In this document: in pieces, positions 41,917 through 51,397 of the stretch
How the letters are laid out: each line of letters opens with the position of its first letter
Position numbering within the stretch: position 1 is the first letter of the stretch
Assembly: GCF_030845195.1 (NCBI RefSeq)
Contig: NZ_CP132543.1
Span: 1,009,501 to 1,073,500 of the forward strand
DNA length: 64,000 nucleotides
Direction: 5' to 3'
Source of the DNA: Sanyastnella coralliicola
Lineage (GTDB): Bacteria > Bacteroidota > Bacteroidia > Flavobacteriales_D > Sanyastnellaceae
The notes under the pieces: generated by a model
The model's database searches: none
The model's input: the letters and a program-made list of their open reading frames with translations, nothing else
What the model was told of the DNA's origin: nothing
Program-made: the position numbers and the translations under genes

Positions 41917-44900
41917 ATGAATACGTTATTCAAAAGCCTACTGACGCTGTGTGCAATTTTCGCGAGCTCAGTCTGGCTAAGCGCTCAGGTTAATGTCACA
42001 ATCCAAGTCGACATGTCTGAGCAAACTGTAAGCGGCGATGGAGTTCACGTTGCCGGTGATTTTCAAGGGTGGGATCCAGCTTTGACCCCACTAACAGATC
42101 AAGGAGGAGGCATCTGGTCAACGACAATTTCTGTCATGGGCGGAAGCACAATCAACTACAAGTATATTAATGGAAATGTCTGGGGACAGGATGAATCTGT
42201 ACCTGGAGGATGTGCAGTTGGTGGAAACCGAGCGCATACCGTAGGCATGAGCGACGAAACCTTAGACCTTGTTTGTTTTGGAGCATGTACTGTTTGTGCA
42301 CCTGCACAATCGAATGTAACGCTCCAAGTAGATATGACTGGGCTCATGGTAGATCCGGCAGGCGTTCACGTAACTGGTGAATTCCAAGGCTGGGATCCAG
42401 GAGCAACACCTATGGTTGACCAAGGTGGTGGAATTTGGAGTGTAACAGTCCCTATGGACCAAGGATTGACGCTGGGCTACAAGTTCATTAACGGAAACGT
42501 TTGGGGACAAGACGAAACAGTTCCTGCAGAATGTGCTACCGATAACAACCGTACAGTAACGGTAGGTATGATGGACCAAACAGAAGACGTAGTTTGCTTC
42601 AACTCATGCGCAGCATGTGTCGTAGGTGCAGTTCCAGGTTGTACTAACATTGACGCTCAGAACTATGATCCAGCGGCAACAGAAGATGATGGAAGCTGTG
42701 AGTACCTCATTACTTTCCAGGTAGACATGAACCAAGTTTGTTTGACGGCAGACGGGGTGCACATTGCAGGAAGCATTCAAGGATGGGATCCAGCTGCGAC
42801 AGCGATGGACGATAGTGATATGGACGGTGTATATACATACAGCACTGTATTGGCAGATGGAGCTTACGAATACAAGTACATCAACGGTAACGCATGGGGA
42901 CAGGATGAATCAGTTCCTGGAGCATGTGCAGTAAATAATAACCGTGAGCTAGTGGTTGCTGGTGCAAATCAGACGATTCCAGTAGTATGTTTCGCAAGCT
43001 GTGATCCTTGTGGCGCTGCCGCTGATATTACGGTGACACTTCAGGTTGATATGTCTGACGAAACGATTGATGCCAATGGTGTTCATGTAGCAGGAACATT
43101 CAATAGCTGGGATCCAATGGCAGACCCAATGGTAGATGCCGGAGGTGGTATTTACACAAAAGACATTACTGTTCCTTCTGGAACTGGACTGCAATACCGA
43201 TTTGTAAATGGTAATACTTCAATGGGAGAAGAAGTTGTTCCAATGGAGTGTGGATCAGATGACATGCAGGGCGGAGGAGTTCTGGCTCGTACTATTGACT
43301 GTGTAAGCAGCCCTACCGTTGTAAACCCAGTTTGTTTCAGTGGGTGTGACGCTTGTTCTGGATCGCTTGTGAATGTGACATTCCAAGTAGATATGAGCAA
43401 CGAAGTTGTCAATCCTATTGGTGTGTTTATCGTTGGTTCATTCCAAGATCCACCGTTTACTGCAGGTCTTGATCAAATGACAGACCTTGGAGGTGGAATT
43501 TGGGAATTCACTACTGCAATCGCTACAGGGACTGCAGTTACCTACAAATACCTCAACGGACCAAACTTCGCGAACGAGGAAACAGTTCCTTCAAACTGTG
43601 GTCTTGATAATGGCTTCGGTGGTTTCGACCGCGAATGGACCGTTGGAGCAGCAGATGAAACGATTCCAGTTCACTGCTTCAGCAGTTGTGTTTCTTGTGA
43701 TACTCCTGACGTTAACATCACTTTCCAGGTTGACATGTCAGAGGAGACTGTAGCAGCAGAAGGAGTTCACATTGCAGGTGCCTTCCAAGGATGGGACCCA
43801 GGTGCAACGCCAATGGTAGATCAAGGAAATGGAATCTGGACGTACACTACTGCATTAACGCCTGGGGAAACTGTTGAATACAAGTTCATCAACGGAAACG
43901 TTTGGGGACAAGATGAATCAGTACCTGGTGAATGTGCTTCAGGTTTTAACCGTTCGTACACTCCTGGAGGAATGGACGAAACAGTGCCAGTAGTATGTTT
44001 CGCTTCATGTCAAGCTTGTAACGTACCATCGGCGGATGTGACATTTGAAGTAGATATGACGAATGAAATGGTTGATCCAACAGGCGTGTACCTCGTAGGA
44101 ACCTTCAACGGATTTGACGCTTCTGCGACGCCTCTAGCCGATATGGGAGGAGGAATCTGGGCAGTGACAGTTACGCTGGACCAAGGTGCTTCGATTGAAT
44201 ACAAATACCTCAACGGAAGTGATTTTGCTGGAGAAGAGATTGTTCCTATGGAATGTGGTGTTGATAACGGCTTCGGCGGTTACAACAGAGCATGGACTGT
44301 CGGAATGATGAATGAAACGATCCCTGTGCATTGTTTCAGTTCATGTGATGCCTGCGTAGTAGGTGTGCTTGGATGTACTGACATGAATGCAACGAACTTT
44401 GATCCGCTTGCTACAATTGATAACGGTTCTTGTACTTACAATGTGACCTTTAGGGTGGATATGTGGAATGAAATGGTTGACGCTGAAGGTGTGTACATCG
44501 TAGGTGACTTCCAAGGATGGGACCCGACATCAACCCCAATGAACTACCTAGGCTACGGCATTTATGAGTTCTCTTCGGCATTTACAGGGAACTCAACCAT
44601 CACTTACAAGTTTGTGAATGGTAATGATATCGCTAACGCGGAATCGGTTCCTATGGAATGTGGAGCTGACGACGGATTCGGTGGATTCAATAGAACCATC
44701 GATCTCATGACTTCTGACGTGAGTGTGTCAGTTTGTTTTGGTGAATGTGATTCGTGTGCAGGATGTACAGATCCATTCTCAACAGAGTATAATCCATTCG
44801 CAATCAACGATGACGGTTCGTGTGCAACTCCTGTAGTTTACGGATGTACCTATGTTGATGCAGAGAACTATGATGTATCTGCCAATGAGGACGATGGATC

Positions 44901-45012
44901 ATGTACTTTCCAGCCTGCTGGAAGTGACTGTCCTGAAGACTTGAACAACGATGGAATCGTTAATGCGGCTGACTTGCTGCAGTTCCTAGCTGGATTCGGA
45001 ACAATGTGTTAA
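41917..45012 (+). CDS. secreted protein with eight CBM-like beta modules and dockerin-like tail
   Basis: 1031 residues. Signal peptide ending WLSAQ. Eight modules of about 100 residues each begin like VTFQVDMSEETV, contain GVHVAGxFxGWDP and a TxxY(K)Y/FINGNxWGQ(D)E stretch and end VCFxSCxxC. This resembles the AMPK/CBM48-CBM20 type starch-binding fold (VAGxFNxWDP). GCTD-type units are interspersed at modules 2/3 and 7/8 and form two near the end. The tail is CPEDLNNDGIVNAADLLQFLAGFGTMC, quoted here only in parts: loop DLNNDGIVNAADLL and end FGTMC. No catalytic motif, so a glycan-binding surface protein is inferred. Terminator at 45032. Confidence 0.75.
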   Translation: MNTLFKSLLTLCAIFASSVWLSAQVNVTIQVDMSEQTVSGDGVHVAGDFQGWDPALTPLTDQGGGIWSTTISVMGGSTINYKYINGNVWGQDESVPGGCAVGGNRAHTVGMSDETLDLVCFGACTVCAPAQSNVTLQVDMTGLMVDPAGVHVTGEFQGWDPGATPMVDQGGGIWSVTVPMDQGLTLGYKFINGNVWGQDETVPAECATDNNRTVTVGMMDQTEDVVCFNSCAACVVGAVPGCTNIDAQNYDPAATEDDGSCEYLITFQVDMNQVCLTADGVHIAGSIQGWDPAATAMDDSDMDGVYTYSTVLADGAYEYKYINGNAWGQDESVPGACAVNNNRELVVAGANQTIPVVCFASCDPCGAAADITVTLQVDMSDETIDANGVHVAGTFNSWDPMADPMVDAGGGIYTKDITVPSGTGLQYRFVNGNTSMGEEVVPMECGSDDMQGGGVLARTIDCVSSPTVVNPVCFSGCDACSGSLVNVTFQVDMSNEVVNPIGVFIVGSFQDPPFTAGLDQMTDLGGGIWEFTTAIATGTAVTYKYLNGPNFANEETVPSNCGLDNGFGGFDREWTVGAADETIPVHCFSSCVSCDTPDVNITFQVDMSEETVAAEGVHIAGAFQGWDPGATPMVDQGNGIWTYTTALTPGETVEYKFINGNVWGQDESVPGECASGFNRSYTPGGMDETVPVVCFASCQACNVPSADVTFEVDMTNEMVDPTGVYLVGTFNGFDASATPLADMGGGIWAVTVTLDQGASIEYKYLNGSDFAGEEIVPMECGVDNGFGGYNRAWTVGMMNETIPVHCFSSCDACVVGVLGCTDMNATNFDPLATIDNGSCTYNVTFRVDMWNEMVDAEGVYIVGDFQGWDPTSTPMNYLGYGIYEFSSAFTGNSTITYKFVNGNDIANAESVPMECGADDGFGGFNRTIDLMTSDVSVSVCFGECDSCAGCTDPFSTEYNPFAINDDGSCATPVVYGCTYVDAENYDVSANEDDGSCTFQPAGSDCPEDLNNDGIVNAADLLQFLAGFGTMC
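44629..44643 (-). repeat. iterated motif, copy 10
   Basis: 14/15 match with N = T, within module 8 of 41917, read as I-A-N-A-E. It replaces the D-F/W-A-G-E-E phrase that the sister modules encode at this place. Confidence 0.75.
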
Positions 45013-45031
45013 ACAGAATTTGAACTAGTCT

Positions 45032-45056
45032 AAAAGGGGCTTCGGCCCCTTTTTTT
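45032..45056 (+). terminator. rho-independent terminator after 41917
   Basis: Stem AAAAGGGGC / GCCCCTTTT with TTCG loop and a T run. Confidence 0.9.
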
Positions 45057-45072
45057 ATTCAAACAAGTACAA

Positions 45073-45089
45073 AGTGTAAATTCTACGTT
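45073..45089 (+). promoter_or_regulatory. degenerate palindromic operator upstream of 45313
   Basis: AGTGTA-AATTC-TACGTT, 10 of 12 operator bases with the same 5-nt spacer. It lies 224 bp before the start codon, farther than in the other three genes. Confidence 0.5.
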
Positions 45090-45122
45090 ATCTCGCAGTG
45101 TTGTACGGTTAAAGTCGTAAGT

Positions 45123-45220
45123 GATGTAGTGATGCAAAAGTTGTAAAAAACTGACAAACAGCTATGTAAGTAATTATGATGAGTTGGAAAGTAGTGGTTT
45201 GATGTAGTCATGATGTAGTC
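45123..45220 (+). promoter_or_regulatory. GATGTAGTG/C direct repeats upstream of 45313
   Basis: In the 300-bp spacer between 41917 and 45313: GATGTAGTG at 45123-45131, then GATGTAGTC at 45201-45209 and 45212-45220, the last two 11 bp apart. The same box and spacing recur at 54309-54360. They sit upstream of the -7-like element at 45250, as expected for an activator site. Confidence 0.65.
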
Positions 45221-45249
45221 GATTTTTAGCCTGTGAGGAAGTCAAGAGG

Positions 45250-45257
45250 TATCTTTA
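45250..45257 (+). promoter_or_regulatory. -7-like promoter element of 45313
   Basis: TATCTTTA, one base from consensus, 55 nt before the ATG at 45313, and 29 nt after the last GATGTAGTC repeat. Confidence 0.45.
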
Positions 45258-45312
45258 CGGGGCTGTGAAATCGGTGAGATAGAAAATCATAGCCTAACCA
45301 AACCAAAATACA

Positions 45313-48300
45313 ATGCAATCAAAGAGATTTATTTTAAGCCTTCTGATGTGTTTTGGACTTGTGTCTTGGGGGTTCGCCCAGACGTCACCATACTGTGACA
45401 CTCAAGTCTACCACTTCGGAAATCCTGCGGAAACAGCTTCTTCTGTTTTCTTGACAATCACGAACGTAGATGCATCCAGCATGATGATTTCGGTGGAATC
45501 CGCCGATGCTGACGCTGTAGACGACCTTATTATCCCTGGAGGAAGTGGTGCGGCAATTTCAGCCATCGATGCTTCTGTTCCTGGAGTGTTAAGTCGAACG
45601 CTTTCTTGGGGTGGAACTCCACCGGCAGTAGTGAATTTGAACGTTCTGTGGAGCAAGGCCTCATTCCCAGGGAATTGGCAAGTTAATACGGATAACTTTG
45701 ACGTAAACTTCGCTGATAACTGTGCACCGGCAACGGGAATCACTCTTACAATGGATGCTTGTGATGCAAATCCAACAGAGGTTCGCATGACTGGTGAATT
45801 CTGGGGATGGGATCCAGCAGGAGGTCCAGTAGCTTCAGATAATGGAGATGGTACTTGGACAGTCACTCTAGATCCAATGCCAGGAGCTGACATGCAGTAC
45901 TTATGGGTTATGGACGGCGTTCAGGAAAATCTTCTTGATAACGCCGTTGTTGATTTATCATGTACACCTGTGACAGACGGAGCAAACTTTGCAAATCGTC
46001 TTTGGACTGTAGGTTCAGGAAATGTGAACGGTGATGTTTACGATTCTTGTGAGCCATGTCCAATTCCACCATTGACATTGACTGTGGATGTATGCGATGC
46101 AATGCCAACGGAAGTTCGCATGACAGGAGAGTTCTGGGGATGGGATCCGGCGGGAGGCCCAGTTGCTTCAGACAATGGAGACGGAACTTGGACGGTAACT
46201 CTTGATCCAGCACCAGCGGCGGATATGCAGTACCTATGGGTTCTTGATGGAACTCAAGAGAATATGCTTGATAACGCAGTTGTTAACCTCGCGTGTACAC
46301 CTGTAACTGACGGAGCAAACTTCGCAAACCGTCTTTGGACTGTAGGATCACCTGATGTAACTGGAGATTACTACGATACTTGTGGAGATTGTAACGGAGA
46401 TGGAGTAGCTACTTCGGTTGCGTTGACAGTTGACGTATGTGATGCGACTCCAACAGAAGTTCGCATGACAGGAGAATTCTGGGGATGGGATCCAGCAGGA
46501 GGCCCAGTAGCTTCAGATAACGGAGATGGAACTTGGACAGTAACCCTAGATCCAGCTCCAGCAGCAGATATGCAATACCTGTGGGTTGTTGATGGTGTTC
46601 AGGAGAACATGCTAGACAACGCAGTAGTAGATCTTTCGTGTACGCCTGTAACTGACGGAGCAAACTTCGCAAACCGTCTATGGACTGTAGGTTCACCAGA
46701 CGTAACAGGAGACGTATATGATACATGCGGTAACTGTGACGGCGGAGTAGGTGGTTCTCCTCTGACGTTGACAGTTAACGTATGTTCAGCAACTCCAACA
46801 GAAGTACGTATGACCGGAGAATTCTGGGGGTGGGATCCAGCAGGAGGCCCAGTAGCTTCAGATAACGGAGACGGAACTTGGACTGTAACTCTTGATCCAG
46901 CGCCAGCTGCTGACATGCAGTACCTATGGGTTCTTGATGGTGTTCAAGAGAACGTTCTTGACAACGCAGTTGTAAACCTATCTTGTACACCTATTACTGA
47001 CGGAGCAAACTTCGCAAACCGTCTTTGGGTTGTTGGAGATCCTAACGTAACTGATGATTACTACGACACTTGTGGTGATTGTAACGGAGACGGTGTTGCT
47101 ACTTCTGTTTCATTGACTGTAGAAGTATGTGACGGAATGCCAACAGAAGTTCGCATGACAGGAGAATTCTGGGGATGGGATCCAGCAGGAGGCCCAGTAG
47201 CTTCAGATAACGGAGATGGAACATGGACTGTATTGCTTGACCCAGCACCAGCTGCTGATATGCAGTACCTATGGGTTGTTGACGGAGTTCAAGAGAACCT
47301 TCTAGACAACATGCCACAAGATCTTTCTTGTACGCCAATTACAGATGGAGCGAACTTCGCAAACCGTCTCTGGACTGTAGGTTCACCTGACGTGACTGGT
47401 GATGCTTACGACACTTGTACAGGATGTGCTGTTGGAGTAGAGGGATGTACTGATCCAACTGCTGCTAACTACGACATGGCCGCAACTATTGATAATGGAT
47501 CATGTGCTTACCTTGTTTCATTCTCAGTTGACATGAACGAATACGGAGCTGCTTTCGGTTACGTGAACGTATCAGGAGCTTACAACGGATGGTGTGGTGA
47601 CTGTAACCAACTTACAGATGACGACATGGACGGAGTATGGACAGGTACATTCGCTGTGACTAACGGTCTTCAGCAGTACAAGTTCACTATCGATAACTGG
47701 GTTGATCAAGAAAACTTCGCTGGAGGTGAATCATGTACAATCACTAACGGTGATGGATTCACGAACCGTACTGTTGATGTAATGGCAGCAGACGTTGTTC
47801 TTGACACTGTATGTTTCAACAGCTGTTACGCTTGTACTACAGGAGAAACTCCTGGATGTAACGATGCTACAGCAAGCAACTACGATCCAACAGCAACTGT
47901 TAATGATGGTAGCTGTATGTTCGACGTGACTTTCCGTGTTGACATGAGCAACTACGGTGCAGCATTCACTGAAATTCACCTAAATGGTCAGTTCAACGGA
48001 TGGTGTGGAAACTGTGCACCAATGTTCGATCAAGGTGGTGGTATCTGGGAACTCATCGTTCCTCTACAGGAAGGTACTTACGAGTTCCTTTACACTGTTG
48101 ACGGTGCAATCTTCGAATCAATGATGGTTGACGCACCTTGTACTGTGACAAACTTCGGATTCACTAACCGCTTCATCCAGGTAACTGGAAACCAGTCTAC
48201 AATTGATTACTGTTGGGAAGAGTGTGGTGTTTGTGATAACATGAACGTATCTGGATGTACTGACGGTGCAGCTCAGAACTACAACCCAGCAGCAACGATT

Positions 48301-49224
48301 GATGATGGTTCTTGTTCTTACCTAGTAACACTTAACGTAGATATGAACCAGTACGCTGGAGCATTCACTACAGTTAGTGTGTTCGGTACATTCAACGGAT
48401 GGGATCCTAACGCGAACCCTATGGATGACGCTGACATGGACGGTGTTTACACTGTGACAGTAACAATGACTAACGGTGATAACGAATACAAGTTCATCGT
48501 TGACGGAACAACTGACGAGATCTTCGTTGGAGGTGAGCCTTGTACAGTATCAGGTGGTGGATTTACAAACCGTCTAGTATCTGTTAGTGGTGACACAACT
48601 GTAGGAGCAGTATGTTGGGAAAGCTGTAACGCTTGTCCATCTGCATTCTACGATGTGACATTCCGTGTAGACATGTGGAACGAAATGGTAGCTGCAGAAG
48701 GAGTTCACATCGCTGGTTCATTCCAAGGATGGGACGCATCTGCTACTCCAATGACTTACCTAGGTTACGGTATTTACGAGTTCACTGTGACTATCGGAGA
48801 AGGAGAAACTATCCAATACAAGTACATCAACGGAAACGACTTCGCAGGAGAGGAAACTGTTCCTATGGAGTGCGGTGTTGATAATGGATTGGGAGCATAC
48901 AACCGTTCACACACTGTTGGAGGAGCTGACGAAGTGCTTGCGCTTGTTTGTTTCGGAGAGTGTGACGCTTGTGCTGGATGTACTGACCCACTATCTACAG
49001 AATACAACCCATTCGCTGGGTCTGATGATGGTTCTTGTATGACACCGATTGCATTTGGTTGTACATACCCAGACGCAGATAACTACGACGCATCAGCGAA
49101 CACTGATGATGGTTCATGTACGTTCACGACAGGAAATGATTGTCCTGAAGATCTTAACCAAGATGGTATCGTGAATGCAGCTGACCTTCTACAGTTCTTG
49201 GCAGCGTTCGGAACATCTTGTTAA
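45313..49224 (+). CDS. very large secreted protein with nine CBM-like beta modules and dockerin-like tail
   Basis: 1303 residues. Signal peptide ending WGFAQ. After a unique N-terminal domain (about 25-140) come five near-identical modules of about 113 residues, with PTEVRMTGEFWGWDPAGGP, TWTVTLDPxPxADMQYLWV and DGANFANRLW. Four more divergent modules follow (two with YNGWCGDC or FNGWCGNC at the binding-loop site, one FNGWDP, one FQGWDA), linked by GCTD units. The tail has DLNQDGIVNAADLL and ends AFGTSC. No catalytic residues evident. It probably binds an oligo- or polysaccharide repeatedly along its length. Upstream signals: two operator types and a -7 element. Confidence 0.75.
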   Translation: MQSKRFILSLLMCFGLVSWGFAQTSPYCDTQVYHFGNPAETASSVFLTITNVDASSMMISVESADADAVDDLIIPGGSGAAISAIDASVPGVLSRTLSWGGTPPAVVNLNVLWSKASFPGNWQVNTDNFDVNFADNCAPATGITLTMDACDANPTEVRMTGEFWGWDPAGGPVASDNGDGTWTVTLDPMPGADMQYLWVMDGVQENLLDNAVVDLSCTPVTDGANFANRLWTVGSGNVNGDVYDSCEPCPIPPLTLTVDVCDAMPTEVRMTGEFWGWDPAGGPVASDNGDGTWTVTLDPAPAADMQYLWVLDGTQENMLDNAVVNLACTPVTDGANFANRLWTVGSPDVTGDYYDTCGDCNGDGVATSVALTVDVCDATPTEVRMTGEFWGWDPAGGPVASDNGDGTWTVTLDPAPAADMQYLWVVDGVQENMLDNAVVDLSCTPVTDGANFANRLWTVGSPDVTGDVYDTCGNCDGGVGGSPLTLTVNVCSATPTEVRMTGEFWGWDPAGGPVASDNGDGTWTVTLDPAPAADMQYLWVLDGVQENVLDNAVVNLSCTPITDGANFANRLWVVGDPNVTDDYYDTCGDCNGDGVATSVSLTVEVCDGMPTEVRMTGEFWGWDPAGGPVASDNGDGTWTVLLDPAPAADMQYLWVVDGVQENLLDNMPQDLSCTPITDGANFANRLWTVGSPDVTGDAYDTCTGCAVGVEGCTDPTAANYDMAATIDNGSCAYLVSFSVDMNEYGAAFGYVNVSGAYNGWCGDCNQLTDDDMDGVWTGTFAVTNGLQQYKFTIDNWVDQENFAGGESCTITNGDGFTNRTVDVMAADVVLDTVCFNSCYACTTGETPGCNDATASNYDPTATVNDGSCMFDVTFRVDMSNYGAAFTEIHLNGQFNGWCGNCAPMFDQGGGIWELIVPLQEGTYEFLYTVDGAIFESMMVDAPCTVTNFGFTNRFIQVTGNQSTIDYCWEECGVCDNMNVSGCTDGAAQNYNPAATIDDGSCSYLVTLNVDMNQYAGAFTTVSVFGTFNGWDPNANPMDDADMDGVYTVTVTMTNGDNEYKFIVDGTTDEIFVGGEPCTVSGGGFTNRLVSVSGDTTVGAVCWESCNACPSAFYDVTFRVDMWNEMVAAEGVHIAGSFQGWDASATPMTYLGYGIYEFTVTIGEGETIQYKYINGNDFAGEETVPMECGVDNGLGAYNRSHTVGGADEVLALVCFGECDACAGCTDPLSTEYNPFAGSDDGSCMTPIAFGCTYPDADNYDASANTDDGSCTFTTGNDCPEDLNQDGIVNAADLLQFLAAFGTSC
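45739..47428 (+). repeat. five near-identical module repeats of about 340 bp
   Basis: Module starts near 45739, 46071, 46419, 46761 and 47106. The conserved part around GEFWGWDPAGGPVASDNGDG is nearly identical in DNA as well as protein across units. This points to recent duplication or gene conversion. Confidence 0.8.
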
Positions 49225-49251
49225 TGGATATAACGTGATCTTAACTACACC

Positions 49252-49279
49252 AAAAGGGGGCTCTTCGGAGCCCCTTTTT
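49252..49279 (+). terminator. rho-independent terminator after 45313
   Basis: Stem GGGGCTC / GAGCCCC with TTCG loop, A run before and T run after. It ends 16 bp before the GH16 start codon. Confidence 0.88.
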
Positions 49280-49294
49280 CTTTATCTTAGAGTC

Positions 49295-51391
49295 ATGAGA
49301 AAAGTATTGATACTACTGGCGTTTTGCCCACTTTTTGTCACTGCCCAAGATTGGTCTCTAGTGTGGAGTGACGAGTTCGATGGAACAGAACTCGATATTA
49401 CTAATTGGACCTACGATCTGGGTACTGGTGCTCAATTCGGATTGAATGGGTGGGGAAACAATGAGCTTCAGTATTACACCTCCAATGAAACCAATGTGTT
49501 CGTTGAAGATGGAATGCTCCATATCCGTGCATTGGAGCAGTCCCTGGGTGGAATGAATTACACCAGTGGAAGAATCAAGTCACTGAATAAGCAATACTGG
49601 ACATACGGCAAGATGGAAGCACGAATGAAGCTTCCAACGGGTCAGGGTTTATGGCCAGCGTTCTGGATGCTTCCTGAAGGTCAGTTTTGGCCAGGAGAGA
49701 TCGATATCATGGAGATTGTGGGGAACGAGCCAAGTATTCTGCATGGAACTACCCATCAAGGTACCGTAGGAGATGTGCTTTCTATCGGTGGTTCGTATGA
49801 TGCTGGAGCATCATTAGCAGATGATTTTCATACTTACGCCATCGTCTGGTACCCAGACAACATTGAGTGGTACTTTGATGATATTCTTTACTTCAGCCTG
49901 GAACGTTCACAAGTGCCACCGCAGTACGAGTGGCTCTTCGCACAAGATTATTACTTCCTTCTAAACGTTGCAGTAGGAGGGAACTGGCCAGGGGCCCCTG
50001 ACGCGACTACCTCTTTCCCTCAAGAAATGCAGGTGGATTATGTGCGTGTGTACGAATATGCACCTGAAACAAATCCAGTGACCTTTACACTTGATTTATC
50101 TGAAGAAAATGTAAATGCGGGTGACGTCCCATATCTGAACGGTTCGTTCAATAGTTGGTGTGGTACATGTTCACCTATGGTCAACCAAGGAAACGGAATT
50201 TGGACGACGACGATTAATCTGCCTCCAGGCATTCACGAATACAAATACGTCATCAACGGATGGGATGGTACAGTAGAGGGTTTTACTTCTGGGGCGCCTT
50301 GTACGATCACTACCTACGACGGGATCAATACATACGTCAACCGCTTCGTGAATCATGGGTTTGAGCCAACATCAATTCCTCCTGTATGCTTCAATTCTTG
50401 CACCTTCTGTCCTTCAAACAACAATGAAGGCTGTACTGATATCAATGCTTCTAATTATGATGCGAATGCCACCTCGGATAACGGAAGTTGTCTTTATGCA
50501 ACAACTTTCCGAGTAGACATGTCGCAAATGGGGCTTTCTCCCTCAGACCAAGTGCATTTGAATGGTACTTTCAATTCATGGTGTGGGGTATGTAATCAAT
50601 TGTCAGATCCAGATGAAGACAACATCTATGAGATAACACTTGATCTACCAGTAGGGAATCATGAATACAAATTCACAACGAACGGATGGAGTGGTGCGAT
50701 TGAGTATTTCCCAGTAGGAACAAGCTGCACGGCAACTACCTATGGCAATGATGAAGTGTTTACCAATCGAATCACCCAACAAATGGGAGCGCCTTTGATA
50801 CTGGATGTGGTTTGTTTCAACTCTTGTGCGGCATGCGTCGCGACTGAAATCACAGTGACATTTCAGGTAGATGCGTTCGATATTGATGCGTCAACCATGG
50901 ACGTTGAAATCGCTTCGCCATTCTTTACAGGTTTGGTTCCTATGACCCAACAAGGTTGGGGAATATGGGCTACCGACGTGACTTTAAACGGAGGCGAGAC
51001 AATGCAGTATAGATTCGTAGGGGACGGAGTAAATGAATCACCATCTGGATCTTGTGTTGTTGGTGGAATGAGAGAGCTTGCCCTTCCTCTGACCGATCTG
51101 ACGATACCGGTGTCATGTTTCGCTAGTTGTGATCCTTGTTCAGGGTGTAATGACCCCTTTGGAGCTAATTTTAACCCATATGCTACACATGATCCCAACC
51201 TATGTGTTGGGGAATTGCTCTACGGCTGTACCTATGCTGATGCGGATAACTACAATGCGCTAGCTACGGTAGATGATGGGTCTTGTTTGTTTGATACAGC
51301 TACTTGTGTTGAAGACATCAACGGTGACCAAGTTGTGAACGCAGCAGATCTTCTTGCCTTCTTAGCTGGATTTGGGCAAATATGTAACTAG
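49295..51391 (+). CDS. GH16 laminarinase-like enzyme with CBM-like modules and dockerin-like tail
   Basis: 698 residues from the ATG at 49295; an upstream in-frame extension is not needed. Signal peptide ends FVTAQ. The GH16 domain (about 18-265) has LVWSDEFDG, GWGNNELQYYT and the catalytic GEIDIMEIVGNE, in which Glu135 and Glu140 act as nucleophile and acid/base around Asp137. The GWGNNELQYY stretch is typical of endo-beta-1,3-glucanases. Three modules follow (two with FNSWCGxC at the binding loop), then two GCTD-type units and a dockerin-like tail DINGDQVVNAADLL...FGQICN. Secreted endo-hydrolysis of laminarin or a mixed beta-glucan is the best call. The terminator just ahead means it needs its own promoter or readthrough. 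Confidence 0.9.
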   Translation: MRKVLILLAFCPLFVTAQDWSLVWSDEFDGTELDITNWTYDLGTGAQFGLNGWGNNELQYYTSNETNVFVEDGMLHIRALEQSLGGMNYTSGRIKSLNKQYWTYGKMEARMKLPTGQGLWPAFWMLPEGQFWPGEIDIMEIVGNEPSILHGTTHQGTVGDVLSIGGSYDAGASLADDFHTYAIVWYPDNIEWYFDDILYFSLERSQVPPQYEWLFAQDYYFLLNVAVGGNWPGAPDATTSFPQEMQVDYVRVYEYAPETNPVTFTLDLSEENVNAGDVPYLNGSFNSWCGTCSPMVNQGNGIWTTTINLPPGIHEYKYVINGWDGTVEGFTSGAPCTITTYDGINTYVNRFVNHGFEPTSIPPVCFNSCTFCPSNNNEGCTDINASNYDANATSDNGSCLYATTFRVDMSQMGLSPSDQVHLNGTFNSWCGVCNQLSDPDEDNIYEITLDLPVGNHEYKFTTNGWSGAIEYFPVGTSCTATTYGNDEVFTNRITQQMGAPLILDVVCFNSCAACVATEITVTFQVDAFDIDASTMDVEIASPFFTGLVPMTQQGWGIWATDVTLNGGETMQYRFVGDGVNESPSGSCVVGGMRELALPLTDLTIPVSCFASCDPCSGCNDPFGANFNPYATHDPNLCVGELLYGCTYADADNYNALATVDDGSCLFDTATCVEDINGDQVVNAADLLAFLAGFGQICN

Positions 51392-51397
51392 AAAATA

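Noticed and set aside
40165-51388. Cellulosome-type assembly from dockerin-like tails
   Set aside because: Only one Ca2+ loop per tail, no cohesin or scaffoldin in the window; kept as a possible new anchoring signal instead.
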